41,553 bases of DNA. Source: Flavobacteriales bacterium. GTDB taxonomy: Bacteria; Bacteroidota; Bacteroidia; Flavobacteriales; Flavobacteriaceae. A program made the translations under genes and the position numbers. The stretch lies in NCBI GenBank assembly GCA_027061855.1, contig JAMOVT010000051.1:1-41553 (forward strand), written 5' to 3'. The first letter of the stretch is position 1, and each line of letters begins with the position of its first letter. Shown piece after piece: positions 23,819-31,499 of this stretch. The notes below the pieces were generated by a model. That model was given only the letters and a program-made list of their open reading frames with translations. It was not told the origin of the DNA and searched no databases.

Positions 23819-25387
23819 TTAGTTGGAAAAACCGTTTTTAATTGTTGTAATCATGATTTTTATCTCGGCAATCAATAATGCTGTAAAGACAATAAAGAAA
23901 AGAGCAAAGGTAAGCATGACATTTTCTTTATGAAGATGTGAGACGGCTACCATGGTAGGCATTAAATCTTGAATAACCCATGGCATACGCCCAGCTTCGG
24001 CGGTGATCCAACCCAATTCTTGTGCCAGCCAACCGAAAAAGATTCCCCATACACCTAATTTCAGAAGCCATTTTTTCTTTTCAATGTTGTCTTTTTGTAC
24101 CGCACGGTACACCAGATAAAAGAAAATTAAAAACCATGTTCCTAATAGTACCATTGTATGGAAAGACATAAAGGTAATTGTTACCGGAGGAATCAATTCT
24201 TCCACTCCCAATTTGTCAAAATATCCATACCCGAAATCGTCAAAATGTGCACGGAAAATTTCCAAATATTTTTTTGCTTCCGATTCCTTTCCTTCTTTTT
24301 TGGCTTTCTTATAATTAGCCAAAGCTTCGATGGCAATTTTTCCGCTTTTGATTCTTTCTTTGTAGGAACGTATGCCCTCTTTCGGATTTCCTTCGACCAA
24401 GTCTTTGATACCGGGAACAAAAGCATTCGGGTCATTAAAAGCGAGAATGGAAAGTCCGTAAGGAATCTCAAAACCTTCAATTTTTACTTTCTCTTGGTTT
24501 CTTCCCGCCAAATCATCTTCAATGGATTTGATTAAACTCCCGTTTCTTATGGTAGGAGTCCCGACGGCAATCAATGGAGCTCCACGAGATCCTTTATATA
24601 AGCCTTCCATTGCCGCTAATTTCATCGGTTGGTATTTGGCCACTTGCTTGGCTGAACCGTCACCTGTTATAATGGTGGCTATAATGGCAAGAAAACCAAA
24701 AACAGAAGCGATAATCATGCTGTATTTGGCATAGAGCTTGTCTTTGTTTTTTAAGATCAACCAAGCACTCACACCTATTACAAATAAGGCGGAGAAAGTG
24801 TATGCGGAAGTAATTGTATGGATAAATTTATTGATTGCGACAGGATTAAATAATACATCCCAGAAATTTTCCATTTCATTTCGCATCGTATCGGGATTGA
24901 ATTTCATACCGACAGGGTTTTGCATCCATCCGTTTGCCACTAATATCCATAAGGCAGACAAGTTACTTCCGATAGCTACTAACCAAGTGGAAATCAAATG
25001 AGCTTTTTTACTTACTTTGTTCCATCCGAAAAACATAATGGCAATAAAGGTAGATTCCATAAAAAAGGCCATAATTCCTTCAATGGCGAGTGGAGCGCCG
25101 AAAATATCTCCCACAAACCATGAATAATTTGACCAGTTGGTACCGAATTCAAACTCCAATATGATTCCGGTTGCTACTCCGATGGCAAAATTGATTCCAA
25201 AGAGTTTTAACCAAAACTTTTCAATTTTCAGCCATTTCTCGTCGCCGGTCTTATAATAGATCGTTTCCATAATGGCCAACATAAATGAAAGTCCCAGTGT
25301 GAGCGGGACAAAAATCCAGTGATACAAAGCAGTCAATGCAAATTGTGCTCTGGACCAGTTTACTAATCCCCAGTCAATGTGTTCCAT
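23819..25387 (-). CDS. cydA: Cytochrome bd oxidase subunit I
   Basis: The 522-residue protein reduces O2 with quinol electrons at the cytoplasmic membrane. Counting against E. coli CydA gives a constant offset of four: His23 (haem b595 ligand, His19), Glu103 and Glu111 (Glu99/Glu107) in LAIEGIMAFFMEST, His190 (His186, haem d or b595 ligand), and Lys256 and Glu261 (Lys252/Glu257) in the Q-loop motif QPMKLAAMEG. Met412 matches the haem b558 ligand Met393. The Q-loop (about 261-400) is of the long type. The Arg391 position is His410 (SFHTM). It lies 2 bases after DUF4492 and 12 before cydB in one operon. Confidence 0.96.
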   Translation of the reverse strand: MEHIDWGLVNWSRAQFALTALYHWIFVPLTLGLSFMLAIMETIYYKTGDEKWLKIEKFWLKLFGINFAIGVATGIILEFEFGTNWSNYSWFVGDIFGAPLAIEGIMAFFMESTFIAIMFFGWNKVSKKAHLISTWLVAIGSNLSALWILVANGWMQNPVGMKFNPDTMRNEMENFWDVLFNPVAINKFIHTITSAYTFSALFVIGVSAWLILKNKDKLYAKYSMIIASVFGFLAIIATIITGDGSAKQVAKYQPMKLAAMEGLYKGSRGAPLIAVGTPTIRNGSLIKSIEDDLAGRNQEKVKIEGFEIPYGLSILAFNDPNAFVPGIKDLVEGNPKEGIRSYKERIKSGKIAIEALANYKKAKKEGKESEAKKYLEIFRAHFDDFGYGYFDKLGVEELIPPVTITFMSFHTMVLLGTWFLIFFYLVYRAVQKDNIEKKKWLLKLGVWGIFFGWLAQELGWITAEAGRMPWVIQDLMPTMVAVSHLHKENVMLTFALFFIVFTALLIAEIKIMITTIKNGFSN

Positions 25388-25389
25388 AA

Positions 25390-25611
25390 CTAATCTTTTT
25401 TTGGTGTAATAATTAATTGTTTTTCTATATGTTCAATTCTTTCTTTGTCAGAATGAAAGTTTTCCTTGAGTATATTCGGGAAGAAAAAAATTTTTAGAAT
25501 GGCAAACATCACGAAAAGTTTAATAAAAATGATGAACCAAAGCTTTTTTCCTCTGGGAGACATATCCCTAAAACCCTCATAATAAAATAACCAAACCTTT
25601 TTTAGAATCAT
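25390..25611 (-). CDS. DUF4492 small membrane protein, first gene of the cyd operon
   Basis: From ATG at 25611 the protein has 73 residues: MILKKVWLFYYEGFRDM, one membrane helix at about 24-45, and a charged tail. This matches DUF4492, a Bacteroidota family usually encoded directly before cydA. I chose the internal ATG because the promoter's -7 element (25630-25637) would place the longer ATG at 25632 upstream of the transcript start. It is followed 2 bases later by cydA. A role in assembling or stabilising the oxidase is plausible from position but unproven. Confidence 0.85.
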   Translation of the reverse strand: MILKKVWLFYYEGFRDMSPRGKKLWFIIFIKLFVMFAILKIFFFPNILKENFHSDKERIEHIEKQLIITPKKD

Positions 25612-25629
25612 TCTAAATAATTTAAAATA

Positions 25630-25660
25630 CAAAGTTACGGTAATTATTATAGGAAGTCAA
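25630..25660 (-). promoter_or_regulatory. Bacteroidota sigma-A promoter of the cyd operon
   Basis: On the minus strand TTG (25658-25660, within TTGAC), a 20-base spacer and TAACTTTG (25630-25637) match the consensus. No convincing CRP/FNR operator was seen around it. Confidence 0.75.
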
Positions 25661-25765
25661 TTTATTTTTAAGAAAGCTGTTTAAAATCATTTTTCGTTTA
25701 AAATTGATTTTAAATTAATAAGAATAGCTTTAACTTTAAAGTATTCATTTCTAAAACCTTATCTC

Positions 25766-26692
25766 ATGAAAACAAAAATTTACAGCAGTTTTATTTTTTT
25801 TATTTTTCTTGGTTTGACTCTTATGCAATCTCAGGAATTGAAAAAAACAAAAGATTATCCGGGTATAAATCGGATGGAGAATGCGCAAATAAAATGGTAC
25901 CAACAAAAAAATTTTGACCGGTACTATATTTTATATGTAAAAGATCAGAGAATTCATAATAAACAAATAGAAGGAAAGATTTTAAGATTTCAATATGTAT
26001 TGCCAAAAACGGTTTCTGTATATGAAGCCTTCAAATATTATGAACAATTATTAAAAAATCAAGGTTTTGACATACTTCTTGAACTGGATAAAACAAATTG
26101 TGGTGTAAATCTTAGTGAATATTTATATATAGGCGAATTTAGCGGTTTGAATGCATTGCCACATCAAGAAACGATTAAACCGGATTTCAGGGAAGATAAA
26201 TTTGCTTATATCGAAGCCAAAAAAATTTTACCGGACAAAACAGTATACGTGGTGGTTTATATTACTGAATATGGAGAGCCGTTAGTTACGCTTGATATAA
26301 TTGAAGTAAAAAGAAACCCCACTGCTTGTTTTACCCCTGAGCAAATCGGGCAACAAATAAAAGATTACGGCCATTTTTCTTTGTATATAAAGGAGAATAA
26401 AACTTTGGAAAAAGAGCCTGAATGTTTGGCAAATTTAGCCGGTTTTTTAATATCGCATAAAAATGATAAGTTCTATTTAGTAGGTCATACGGATCGTTCA
26501 TTAGGTCAAGAAAAGGGACAGAAAATTTCAATAGAAAATGCCCGTTTTATTAAAAATACGTTGGTGAATAAATATTCTGTAAATCCGGATCAATTGAAAA
26601 TCAAAGGAGTGGGAAGTATATGTCCGCAGGCTTCCAATGAAACGGAGGAAGGAAGGAAATTGAATAATAGGGTGGAAATAGTAAGACAATAA
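25766..26692 (+). CDS. DUF4892 - OmpA C-terminal-like domain protein
   Basis: The 308-residue protein has a signal peptide (cleavage near residue 22, MQSQ), an N-terminal region resembling DUF4892 (about 28-190), with IEGKILRFQYVLPKTVSVYEA and YYEQLLKNQGFDILLELD, and a C-terminal OmpA-like peptidoglycan-binding domain (about 200-308). In the latter, FYLVGHTDRSLGQEKGQ, SIENARFIKNTLV, IKGVGS and NNRVEIVRQ are the usual landmarks. It should tether an outer-membrane or periplasmic function to the cell wall. The same domain pair is known in Pseudomonas proteins. A strong terminator follows at 26691-26719. Confidence 0.88.
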   Translation: MKTKIYSSFIFFIFLGLTLMQSQELKKTKDYPGINRMENAQIKWYQQKNFDRYYILYVKDQRIHNKQIEGKILRFQYVLPKTVSVYEAFKYYEQLLKNQGFDILLELDKTNCGVNLSEYLYIGEFSGLNALPHQETIKPDFREDKFAYIEAKKILPDKTVYVVVYITEYGEPLVTLDIIEVKRNPTACFTPEQIGQQIKDYGHFSLYIKENKTLEKEPECLANLAGFLISHKNDKFYLVGHTDRSLGQEKGQKISIENARFIKNTLVNKYSVNPDQLKIKGVGSICPQASNETEEGRKLNNRVEIVRQ

Positions 26693-26719
26693 AAAAGGGC
26701 TGGAAACAGCCCTTTTTTT
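26691..26719. terminator. Bidirectional terminator with GAAA tetraloop
   Basis: GGGCTG (26697-26702) pairs with CAGCCC (26707-26712) around a GAAA loop, with an A-run before and a T-run after. It serves both the OmpA-like gene and convergent sucC. Confidence 0.9.
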
Positions 26720-26737
26720 GAATGAGATTATATGTGA

Positions 26738-27937
26738 TTAAGCCTTTTGAAGTACTTCTTGTACTTTATCTGCGGCTTCTTGGAATTCCGTTACAAAATG
26801 AACGGGTATACCACTTTTTTCTATGAGTTCCTTTGCTTTATCTGCATTGGTTCCTTGTAATCTTACAATAATGGGAACATTGATTTCACCTTTCATATTA
26901 TTATAGGCATCTACAATTCCTTGTGCAACGCGGTCGGCACGAACAATTCCTCCAAAAATATTTACCAAAATGGCTTTCACTTTCGGATCTTTAAGAATGA
27001 TTCGGAATCCTTTTTCTACTCGTTCGGCATCGGCAGTACCTCCCACATCCAGAAAGTTAGCGGGATCTCCTCCGGCTTGTTTAATTAAATCCATTGTAGC
27101 CATGGCCAATCCGGCACCATTTACCATACATCCTACGTTTCCGTCAAGTGCCACATAGCTTAATCCGGCTTTTTTTGCTTCCACTTCAATAGGGTTTTCT
27201 TCTCTTTCATCTCTCATTTCAGCAATGTCTTTATGGCGGAATAAAGCATTATCGTCAATCACTACTTTAGAATCGACTGCTAAAATTTTATTATCAGAAG
27301 TTTTTAGAACCGGATTAATTTCAAATAATGAGGCATCATTTTTTGTATAGGCATCATATAATGCTTTGACAAATTTCACCATTTCTTTAAAGGCTTGCCC
27401 TTTCAATCCGAGATTAAAAGCGATTCTTCTTGCTTGGAAATCTTGTAATCCATGTGCGGGATCAATATTTTCTATGAATATTTTGTCGGGAGTCTTTTCG
27501 GCTACTTCTTCAATATTCATTCCGCCTTCGGGCGAATACATAATCATATTTTTTCCTTCTCCACGATTAAGCATTACACTCATATAATATTCTTCAGGAT
27601 TGCTTTCGCCGGGATAATATACATCTTCGGCTATTAAAACCTGGTTTACTTTTTTCCCTTCGGGAGGAGTTTGAGGAGTAACCAATTGCATTCCGATGAT
27701 GTCGGAGGCTATTTTTTTTACTTCATCCAGATTTTTGGCGAGTTTTACTCCACCTCCTTTACCACGTCCTCCGGCATGCACCTGGGCTTTTACTACATAC
27801 CATTTGGTACCGGTTTCTTCGGTTAATTTTTTGGCAGCTTCAACAGCTTTTTCAGGAGTGTCGGCTACATATCCGCGTTGCACTCTTACGCCGGATTTGC
27901 TTAATATTTCTTTTCCTTGATATTCGTGTAGATTCAT
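26738..27937 (-). CDS. sucC: Succinate--CoA ligase (ADP-forming) subunit beta
   Basis: The 399-residue protein has the ATP-grasp start [58 protein letters not shown] with its metal-binding residues, the phosphohistidine-loop partner [14 protein letters not shown], and [13 protein letters not shown] followed by [10 protein letters not shown]. It acts with the alpha subunit (SucD) in the TCA cycle, forming ATP from succinyl-CoA. sucD is not adjacent, which is common in Bacteroidota. The C-terminal region is standard and the length slightly exceeds E. coli SucC (388). A -7 element (27979-27986) precedes it. Confidence 0.97.
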   Translation of the reverse strand: MNLHEYQGKEILSKSGVRVQRGYVADTPEKAVEAAKKLTEETGTKWYVVKAQVHAGGRGKGGGVKLAKNLDEVKKIASDIIGMQLVTPQTPPEGKKVNQVLIAEDVYYPGESNPEEYYMSVMLNRGEGKNMIMYSPEGGMNIEEVAEKTPDKIFIENIDPAHGLQDFQARRIAFNLGLKGQAFKEMVKFVKALYDAYTKNDASLFEINPVLKTSDNKILAVDSKVVIDDNALFRHKDIAEMRDEREENPIEVEAKKAGLSYVALDGNVGCMVNGAGLAMATMDLIKQAGGDPANFLDVGGTADAERVEKGFRIILKDPKVKAILVNIFGGIVRADRVAQGIVDAYNNMKGEINVPIIVRLQGTNADKAKELIEKSGIPVHFVTEFQEAADKVQEVLQKA

Positions 27938-27978
27938 AATTTTTTATTTAGAATTTTTTTTGATTTTCAGGGTCTTTG

Positions 27979-27986
27979 CAAATGTA
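27979..27986 (-). promoter_or_regulatory. Predicted -7 element of sucC
   Basis: TACATTTG on the minus strand matches TAnnTTTG, about 41 bases before the start codon. No -33 TTG was found. Confidence 0.55.
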
Positions 27987-28017
27987 ATAATTTGTTTGAA
28001 TTTTTTACAGATATCTA

Positions 28018-28776
28018 TCAGTTTTTGGCTGCTTCAATTATAGCATTAAAGGAATCTGCATCCAAAGAAGCGCCACCAATTAATCCGCCGTCCACATCAG
28101 GTTGAGAAAAAATTTCTTTGGCATTGCCGGGTTTCACACTTCCTCCATATAGAATTCTTACATTGTCTGCCAGGTCTCTTCCATATTTTTTTGCCAGTGT
28201 TTCTCTGATAAATTTATGCATTTCCTGTGCTTGCTCGGGGCTGGCAGTTTCTCCTGTTCCTATGGCCCAAACGGGTTCATAAGCAATTACTATATTTTTA
28301 TAGGCCTGCATGGGTAAAGAAAAAAGAGCGTTTTCCAATTGGCTTTTCACTACTTCAAAATGTTTTCCGGCCTGTCTGTCTTCCAATTTTTCTCCTACAC
28401 AAAAAATATTCATCATTTGTTTTTCATAGGCTTTATGGGCTTTCTTTTGAAGCATTTCATCCGTTTCATTAAAATAGGCTCTTCTTTCGGAATGCCCCAG
28501 GATTACTTTGTCCACACCTATGGCTTTTAGCATATCGGCTGAAACCTCTCCGGTATAAGCACCACTGTCTTCAAAATGCATATTTTGAGCCGCCACTTTA
28601 ATGTCTGAGTTTTTTGTTTGTTCAACAGCTTCGGGTAGATTTACAAAGGAAGGAGCAATATACACTTCCACTTTGTTTTCGGTATTTACTTTTGATAATA
28701 ATTCTTGTATTAATTGTTTTGCTTCGGGCAAAGTTTTGTTCATTTTCCAATTACCCGCTACGATTTTTTTTCTCAT
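28018..28776 (-). CDS. tpiA: Triosephosphate isomerase
   Basis: The 252-residue glycolytic enzyme interconverts dihydroxyacetone phosphate and glyceraldehyde 3-phosphate. It shows GNWKMN with Lys11, GHSERR with His95, the loop AYEPVWAIGTG with Glu167, and GGSVKPGNA and GGLIGGASL near the phosphate site. These positions coincide exactly with E. coli numbering. It starts 12 bases after yciO and is the last gene of the SDR-transaldolase-yciO-tpiA operon. Confidence 0.98.
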   Translation of the reverse strand: MRKKIVAGNWKMNKTLPEAKQLIQELLSKVNTENKVEVYIAPSFVNLPEAVEQTKNSDIKVAAQNMHFEDSGAYTGEVSADMLKAIGVDKVILGHSERRAYFNETDEMLQKKAHKAYEKQMMNIFCVGEKLEDRQAGKHFEVVKSQLENALFSLPMQAYKNIVIAYEPVWAIGTGETASPEQAQEMHKFIRETLAKKYGRDLADNVRILYGGSVKPGNAKEIFSQPDVDGGLIGGASLDADSFNAIIEAAKN

Positions 28777-28788
28777 GTTTGTATTTTT

Positions 28789-29415
28789 TTATAAGCCTAA
28801 TTTATCAATATCTCCTTTTCCTTCTCTGATAATCACAGGTTCCTCTCCGGATAGATCAATTACCGTGGAAGGTTGATTATCTCCATACCCGGCATCGATA
28901 ATGATATCTACTTTTTTATTCCATTTTTCATTGATCAACTCGGGATCGGTGGTGTATTCCAATACTTCGTCTTCGTCTTTAATGGAAATATTCACAATGG
29001 GTTCACCTAACTCATTCAATATTTTTCTGAGAATTTCATTGTCGGGAACACGCATACCGAAGGTTTTTCTTTTTTTGAAAATTTTGGGCAATTTGTTATT
29101 TGCCGGCAATATCATGGTATAAGGACCGGGAAAAGCTTTTTTCAAAATTTTAAAAGTAGAGGTATCGATTTGTTTGGTATATTCCGATAGATTGCTAAGG
29201 TCGGGAAAAAGGAAAGTAAAATTGGCTTTATCCACTTTCATTCCTTTGAGTTGGGCTAATTTTTCTATGGCTTTTGGTTTTTTTATACTTACTCCCAAAC
29301 CATAGACAGTATCGGTGGGATAAATTACCAATCCGCCGTTACGTAAAGTATCTACGACTTCATCTATAAGTACCTGGTCGGTATGATCGTTATAGAGTTT
29401 GATAAATTTGGCCAT
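28789..29415 (-). CDS. yciO: YciO-type Sua5/YrdC family protein
   Basis: The 208-residue protein has the YrdC fold start LRNGGLVIYPTDTVYGLG, which automated pipelines tend to label L-threonylcarbamoyladenylate synthase. The following segment (ANFTFLFPDLSNLSEYTK, PGPYTMILPANNKLP, RKTFGMRVPDN, PSTVIDLSGEEPVIIREGKG) follows E. coli YciO rather than TsaC. The KxR motif of TsaC is not conserved here (LKGMKV). YciO is reported to have at most weak threonylcarbamoyl-AMP synthesis and its role is unclear. A true TsaC should be sought elsewhere in the genome. It lies between transaldolase and tpiA with 12-base gaps. Confidence 0.85.
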   Translation of the reverse strand: MAKFIKLYNDHTDQVLIDEVVDTLRNGGLVIYPTDTVYGLGVSIKKPKAIEKLAQLKGMKVDKANFTFLFPDLSNLSEYTKQIDTSTFKILKKAFPGPYTMILPANNKLPKIFKKRKTFGMRVPDNEILRKILNELGEPIVNISIKDEDEVLEYTTDPELINEKWNKKVDIIIDAGYGDNQPSTVIDLSGEEPVIIREGKGDIDKLGL

Positions 29416-29427
29416 TTTAATTATGTT

Positions 29428-30084
29428 TTATGCATTTCCTTTTTTATAATCGGCAAGGAATTTTTCTAACCCAATATCTGTTAATGGATGTTTTAATAAT
29501 CCCAGAATCGGTTTAAGCGGAGAGGTTACCACATCCGCTCCGATTTCCGCACAGCCGATAATATGCATTGTATGTCTAATGGAAGCGGCAAGAATTTGGG
29601 TATCGAAAGTATAATTATCATAGATTTGACGAATTTTGGCAATCAATTCCAAACCGTCTTCGGATATATCATCCAAGCGTCCGATAAAAGGAGAAACATA
29701 AGTGGCCCCTGCTTTGGCTGCCAAAAGTGCTTGGCCGGTAGAGAATACCAATGTGCAATTGGTTTTAATACCTTTATCGCTTAAATATTTAATGGCTTTG
29801 ATACCTTCTTTAATCATCGGTATTTTAACAACAATATTGGGAGCGATTTTTACCAATTCTTCGGCCTCTTTAATCATTCCTTCAAAATCGGTAGAAATTA
29901 CTTCGGCACTTACATCTCCGGGAACAATGTCGCAGATAGATTTATAATGAGCCAATATATTTTCTTTGCCCGTAATTCCTTCTTTTGCCATTAATGACGG
30001 ATTGGTGGTTACTCCGTCCAAAATGCCTAAATCATAGGCTTCTTTAATGTCATTTAAATTTGCTGTATCGATAAAAAATTTCAT
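29428..30084 (-). CDS. tal: Transaldolase, small TalC/FSA-type
   Basis: The 218-residue (beta/alpha)8 enzyme has [34 protein letters not shown], the Schiff-base lysine Lys87 in [35 protein letters not shown] and ILAASIRH. The position of E. coli FSA Gln59 is Glu61 (SAEVIST), the residue used by true transaldolases, and the tail resembles Bacillus transaldolase. It is therefore more likely transaldolase of the pentose phosphate pathway than fructose-6-phosphate aldolase. It starts 6 bases after the SDR gene. Confidence 0.93.
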   Translation of the reverse strand: MKFFIDTANLNDIKEAYDLGILDGVTTNPSLMAKEGITGKENILAHYKSICDIVPGDVSAEVISTDFEGMIKEAEELVKIAPNIVVKIPMIKEGIKAIKYLSDKGIKTNCTLVFSTGQALLAAKAGATYVSPFIGRLDDISEDGLELIAKIRQIYDNYTFDTQILAASIRHTMHIIGCAEIGADVVTSPLKPILGLLKHPLTDIGLEKFLADYKKGNA

Positions 30085-30090
30085 AATCGG

Positions 30091-30903
30091 TTATTTTTTT
30101 ATTTTGTAATGTTTCAATATTAATTTTTCAAAAAAGCGTCCCGGTAGGCAAGTAGCCAGAAAGGGCGCTAATTTTTGCATAAAGATACCAATATTATAAG
30201 TTAATTTAGGATTTTTTTTCCTAATTATTTGAGATACTTTTTTTCCGAGTACTTCGGGTTCCAATCCTTGCTCCACTTCAATATCAATCATTTTTAAAAT
30301 ACGTTGGTAATCTTCATAATAAGGAGAGTCTTTTTTTAGCGGGGTATAGATTCTTCCTTCTGCAATTTTTGTTTTGAAGTCACCCGGTGCAATTTCCACC
30401 ACTTTAATGCCGAATGGATACAATTCAGTGCTCAAAGCTTCAGTCATTCTCATTACCGCAGCCTTGGTTGCCGAATAAATGCCACGATATGGAAGACCGG
30501 TATATCCGGCAATGGAACTGATGTTAATGATCAATCCTTTTTTTTGCTTTCTCATTGCAGGTAAAACTTCTTGTATAAGTTGCATCATCCCAAAAAAGTT
30601 GACTTCAAAAACTTTTTTGACATTTTCAATAGAAGTTTCTTCAATGCTTCCTGTGATACCTATACCGGCGTTATTGATAAGAATGTCTATTTTACCTTGT
30701 TCGGATAAGATTTTATTTACCGCCTGGGTAATGGATTCGGGTTTTTGCAAATCCATATACACGGGAATATAATCGGTTGTTTGTGTTTGTTTTCTTCCGG
30801 CTCCATAAACTATATATTTTTCTTTGTCCAAATATTTAGCAATAGAAGTTCCCAGACCACCTGTTGCTCCGGTTAAAAGAACAATTTTCTTGGATTGATT
30901 CAT
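30091..30903 (-). CDS. Classical short-chain dehydrogenase/reductase
   Basis: The 270-residue SDR has the cofactor motif TGATGGLG (11-18), NNAG (77-80), and the catalytic Ser130, Tyr143 and Lys147 (YSATK). GAGRKQ after the second strand ends with Arg-Lys, which hints at NADP preference. The C-terminus is long and basic with a hydrophobic stretch (QKLAPFLATCLPGRFF), possibly membrane-associated, as in sphingolipid or steroid-type SDRs. The substrate is unknown. It is the first gene of the operon with transaldolase, yciO and tpiA, and its predicted promoter overlaps the SRP RNA terminator. Confidence 0.9.
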   Translation of the reverse strand: MNQSKKIVLLTGATGGLGTSIAKYLDKEKYIVYGAGRKQTQTTDYIPVYMDLQKPESITQAVNKILSEQGKIDILINNAGIGITGSIEETSIENVKKVFEVNFFGMMQLIQEVLPAMRKQKKGLIINISSIAGYTGLPYRGIYSATKAAVMRMTEALSTELYPFGIKVVEIAPGDFKTKIAEGRIYTPLKKDSPYYEDYQRILKMIDIEVEQGLEPEVLGKKVSQIIRKKNPKLTYNIGIFMQKLAPFLATCLPGRFFEKLILKHYKIKK

Positions 30904-30919
30904 AGAAAAAATTTGAGTG

Positions 30920-30950
30920 TAAAGGTAAGAAATGTAGGGGGAGTATCAAA
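30920..30950 (-). promoter_or_regulatory. Predicted promoter of the SDR-tal-yciO-tpiA operon
   Basis: On the minus strand TTTG (30947-30950) is followed after 19 bases by TACCTTTA (30920-30927), one mismatch from TAnnTTTG. The TTTG is the end of the T-run that terminates the SRP RNA gene. The start codon is 17 bases downstream. Confidence 0.5.
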
Positions 30951-30956
30951 AAAAAA

Positions 30957-31052
30957 TGGCAAGCTACCTACATCGCACCGCTACGACCTCCTACCCTTGC
31001 TGCATTCCTGCCCTGGGGGATTCAGAGGGAGCTGGTCGTGTAGGACTTGCCG
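30957..31052 (-). ncRNA. ffs: Signal recognition particle RNA (small bacterial type)
   Basis: On the minus strand the 96-base element folds into a long hairpin: GGCAAG at the 5' end pairs with CTTGCC at the 3' end, CTCCC with GGGAG-like partners, and the apical part contains the conserved SRP54-binding loop CAGGGCAGGAATGCAGCAAG (variant of the GGAAGCAGC loop). A run of nine T directly follows its 3' end, so its terminal stem serves as terminator. The promoter TATCTTTG (31056-31063) with TTG at 31085-31087 lies just upstream. The SRP RNA works with Ffh and with FtsY at 6775-7725. Confidence 0.9.
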
Positions 31053-31055
31053 ATG

Positions 31056-31087
31056 CAAAGATAGGAATTTTTTTCTGTTTAAATCAA
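31056..31087 (-). promoter_or_regulatory. Promoter of the SRP RNA gene
   Basis: On the minus strand TTG (31085-31087), a 21-base spacer and TATCTTTG (31056-31063) match the consensus. The predicted start coincides with the 5' end of the SRP RNA, within a few bases. Confidence 0.75.
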
Positions 31088-31118
31088 TAAAAAAAATGAA
31101 AAATTTTTTGTGTTTTTC

Positions 31119-31151
31119 TTTTGTTCATATTTAAAATTTTTTATACATTTG
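31119..31151 (+). promoter_or_regulatory. Promoter of the first tRNA-Pro gene
   Basis: TTTTG (31119-31123), a 20-base spacer and TACATTTG (31144-31151) match the consensus, 12 bases before the mature tRNA. Confidence 0.8.
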
Positions 31152-31163
31152 CACTACTTTTTT

Positions 31164-31241
31164 CGGGATGTAGCGCAGCCCGGTTAGCGCACCACGTTAG
31201 GGACGTGGGGGTCGCAGGTTCAAATCCTGTCATCCCGACCA
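31164..31241 (+). tRNA. tRNA-Pro with anticodon AGG
   Basis: A full cloverleaf: acceptor CGGGATG/CATCCCG with the C1-G72 pair typical of tRNA-Pro, D stem GCGC/GCGC, anticodon stem CCACG/CGTGG, loop TTAGGGA, T stem GCAGG/CCTGT with one wobble, and an encoded CCA end. The anticodon at 31199-31201 is AGG, which reads CCU (and more if A34 becomes inosine). G36-G37 suits TrmD m1G37 modification. Anticodon AGG is uncommon in bacteria. Confidence 0.9.
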
Positions 31242-31243
31242 AA

Positions 31244-31278
31244 TAAAAAACCACTTTTTTAAGTGGTTTTTTATTTTT
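31244..31278 (+). terminator. Terminator after the first tRNA-Pro
   Basis: AAAAACCACTT (31246-31256) pairs with AAGTGGTTTTT (31261-31271) with a TTTT loop and a further T-run. It separates the two tRNA genes into distinct transcripts. Confidence 0.8.
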
Positions 31279-31297
31279 AAAAAAGAATTATTTGTTA

Positions 31298-31305
31298 TAC
31301 TTTTG
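31298..31305 (+). promoter_or_regulatory. -7 element of the second tRNA-Pro gene
   Basis: TACTTTTG matches TAnnTTTG, 11 bases before the mature tRNA. No -33 TTG lies at the usual distance. Confidence 0.6.
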
Positions 31306-31316
31306 AATTCTCATTT

Positions 31317-31390
<74 letters not shown>

Positions 31391-31447
31391 CTACCAATAA
31401 AGATATAACAAGGATTTTGTTATAAAATTAATGAAAGTATTTCAATT

Positions 31448-31479
31448 AAAAAGCCTGCGAAATTTTCCGCAGGCTTTTT
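31448..31479. terminator. Bidirectional terminator between tRNA-Pro and the T9SS cargo gene
   Basis: AAAAAGCCTGCG (31448-31459) pairs perfectly with CGCAGGCTTTTT (31468-31479). It ends the second tRNA transcript and the minus-strand cargo gene. Confidence 0.88.
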
Positions 31480-31499
31480 AATGTTTAATAAGTGTATTA

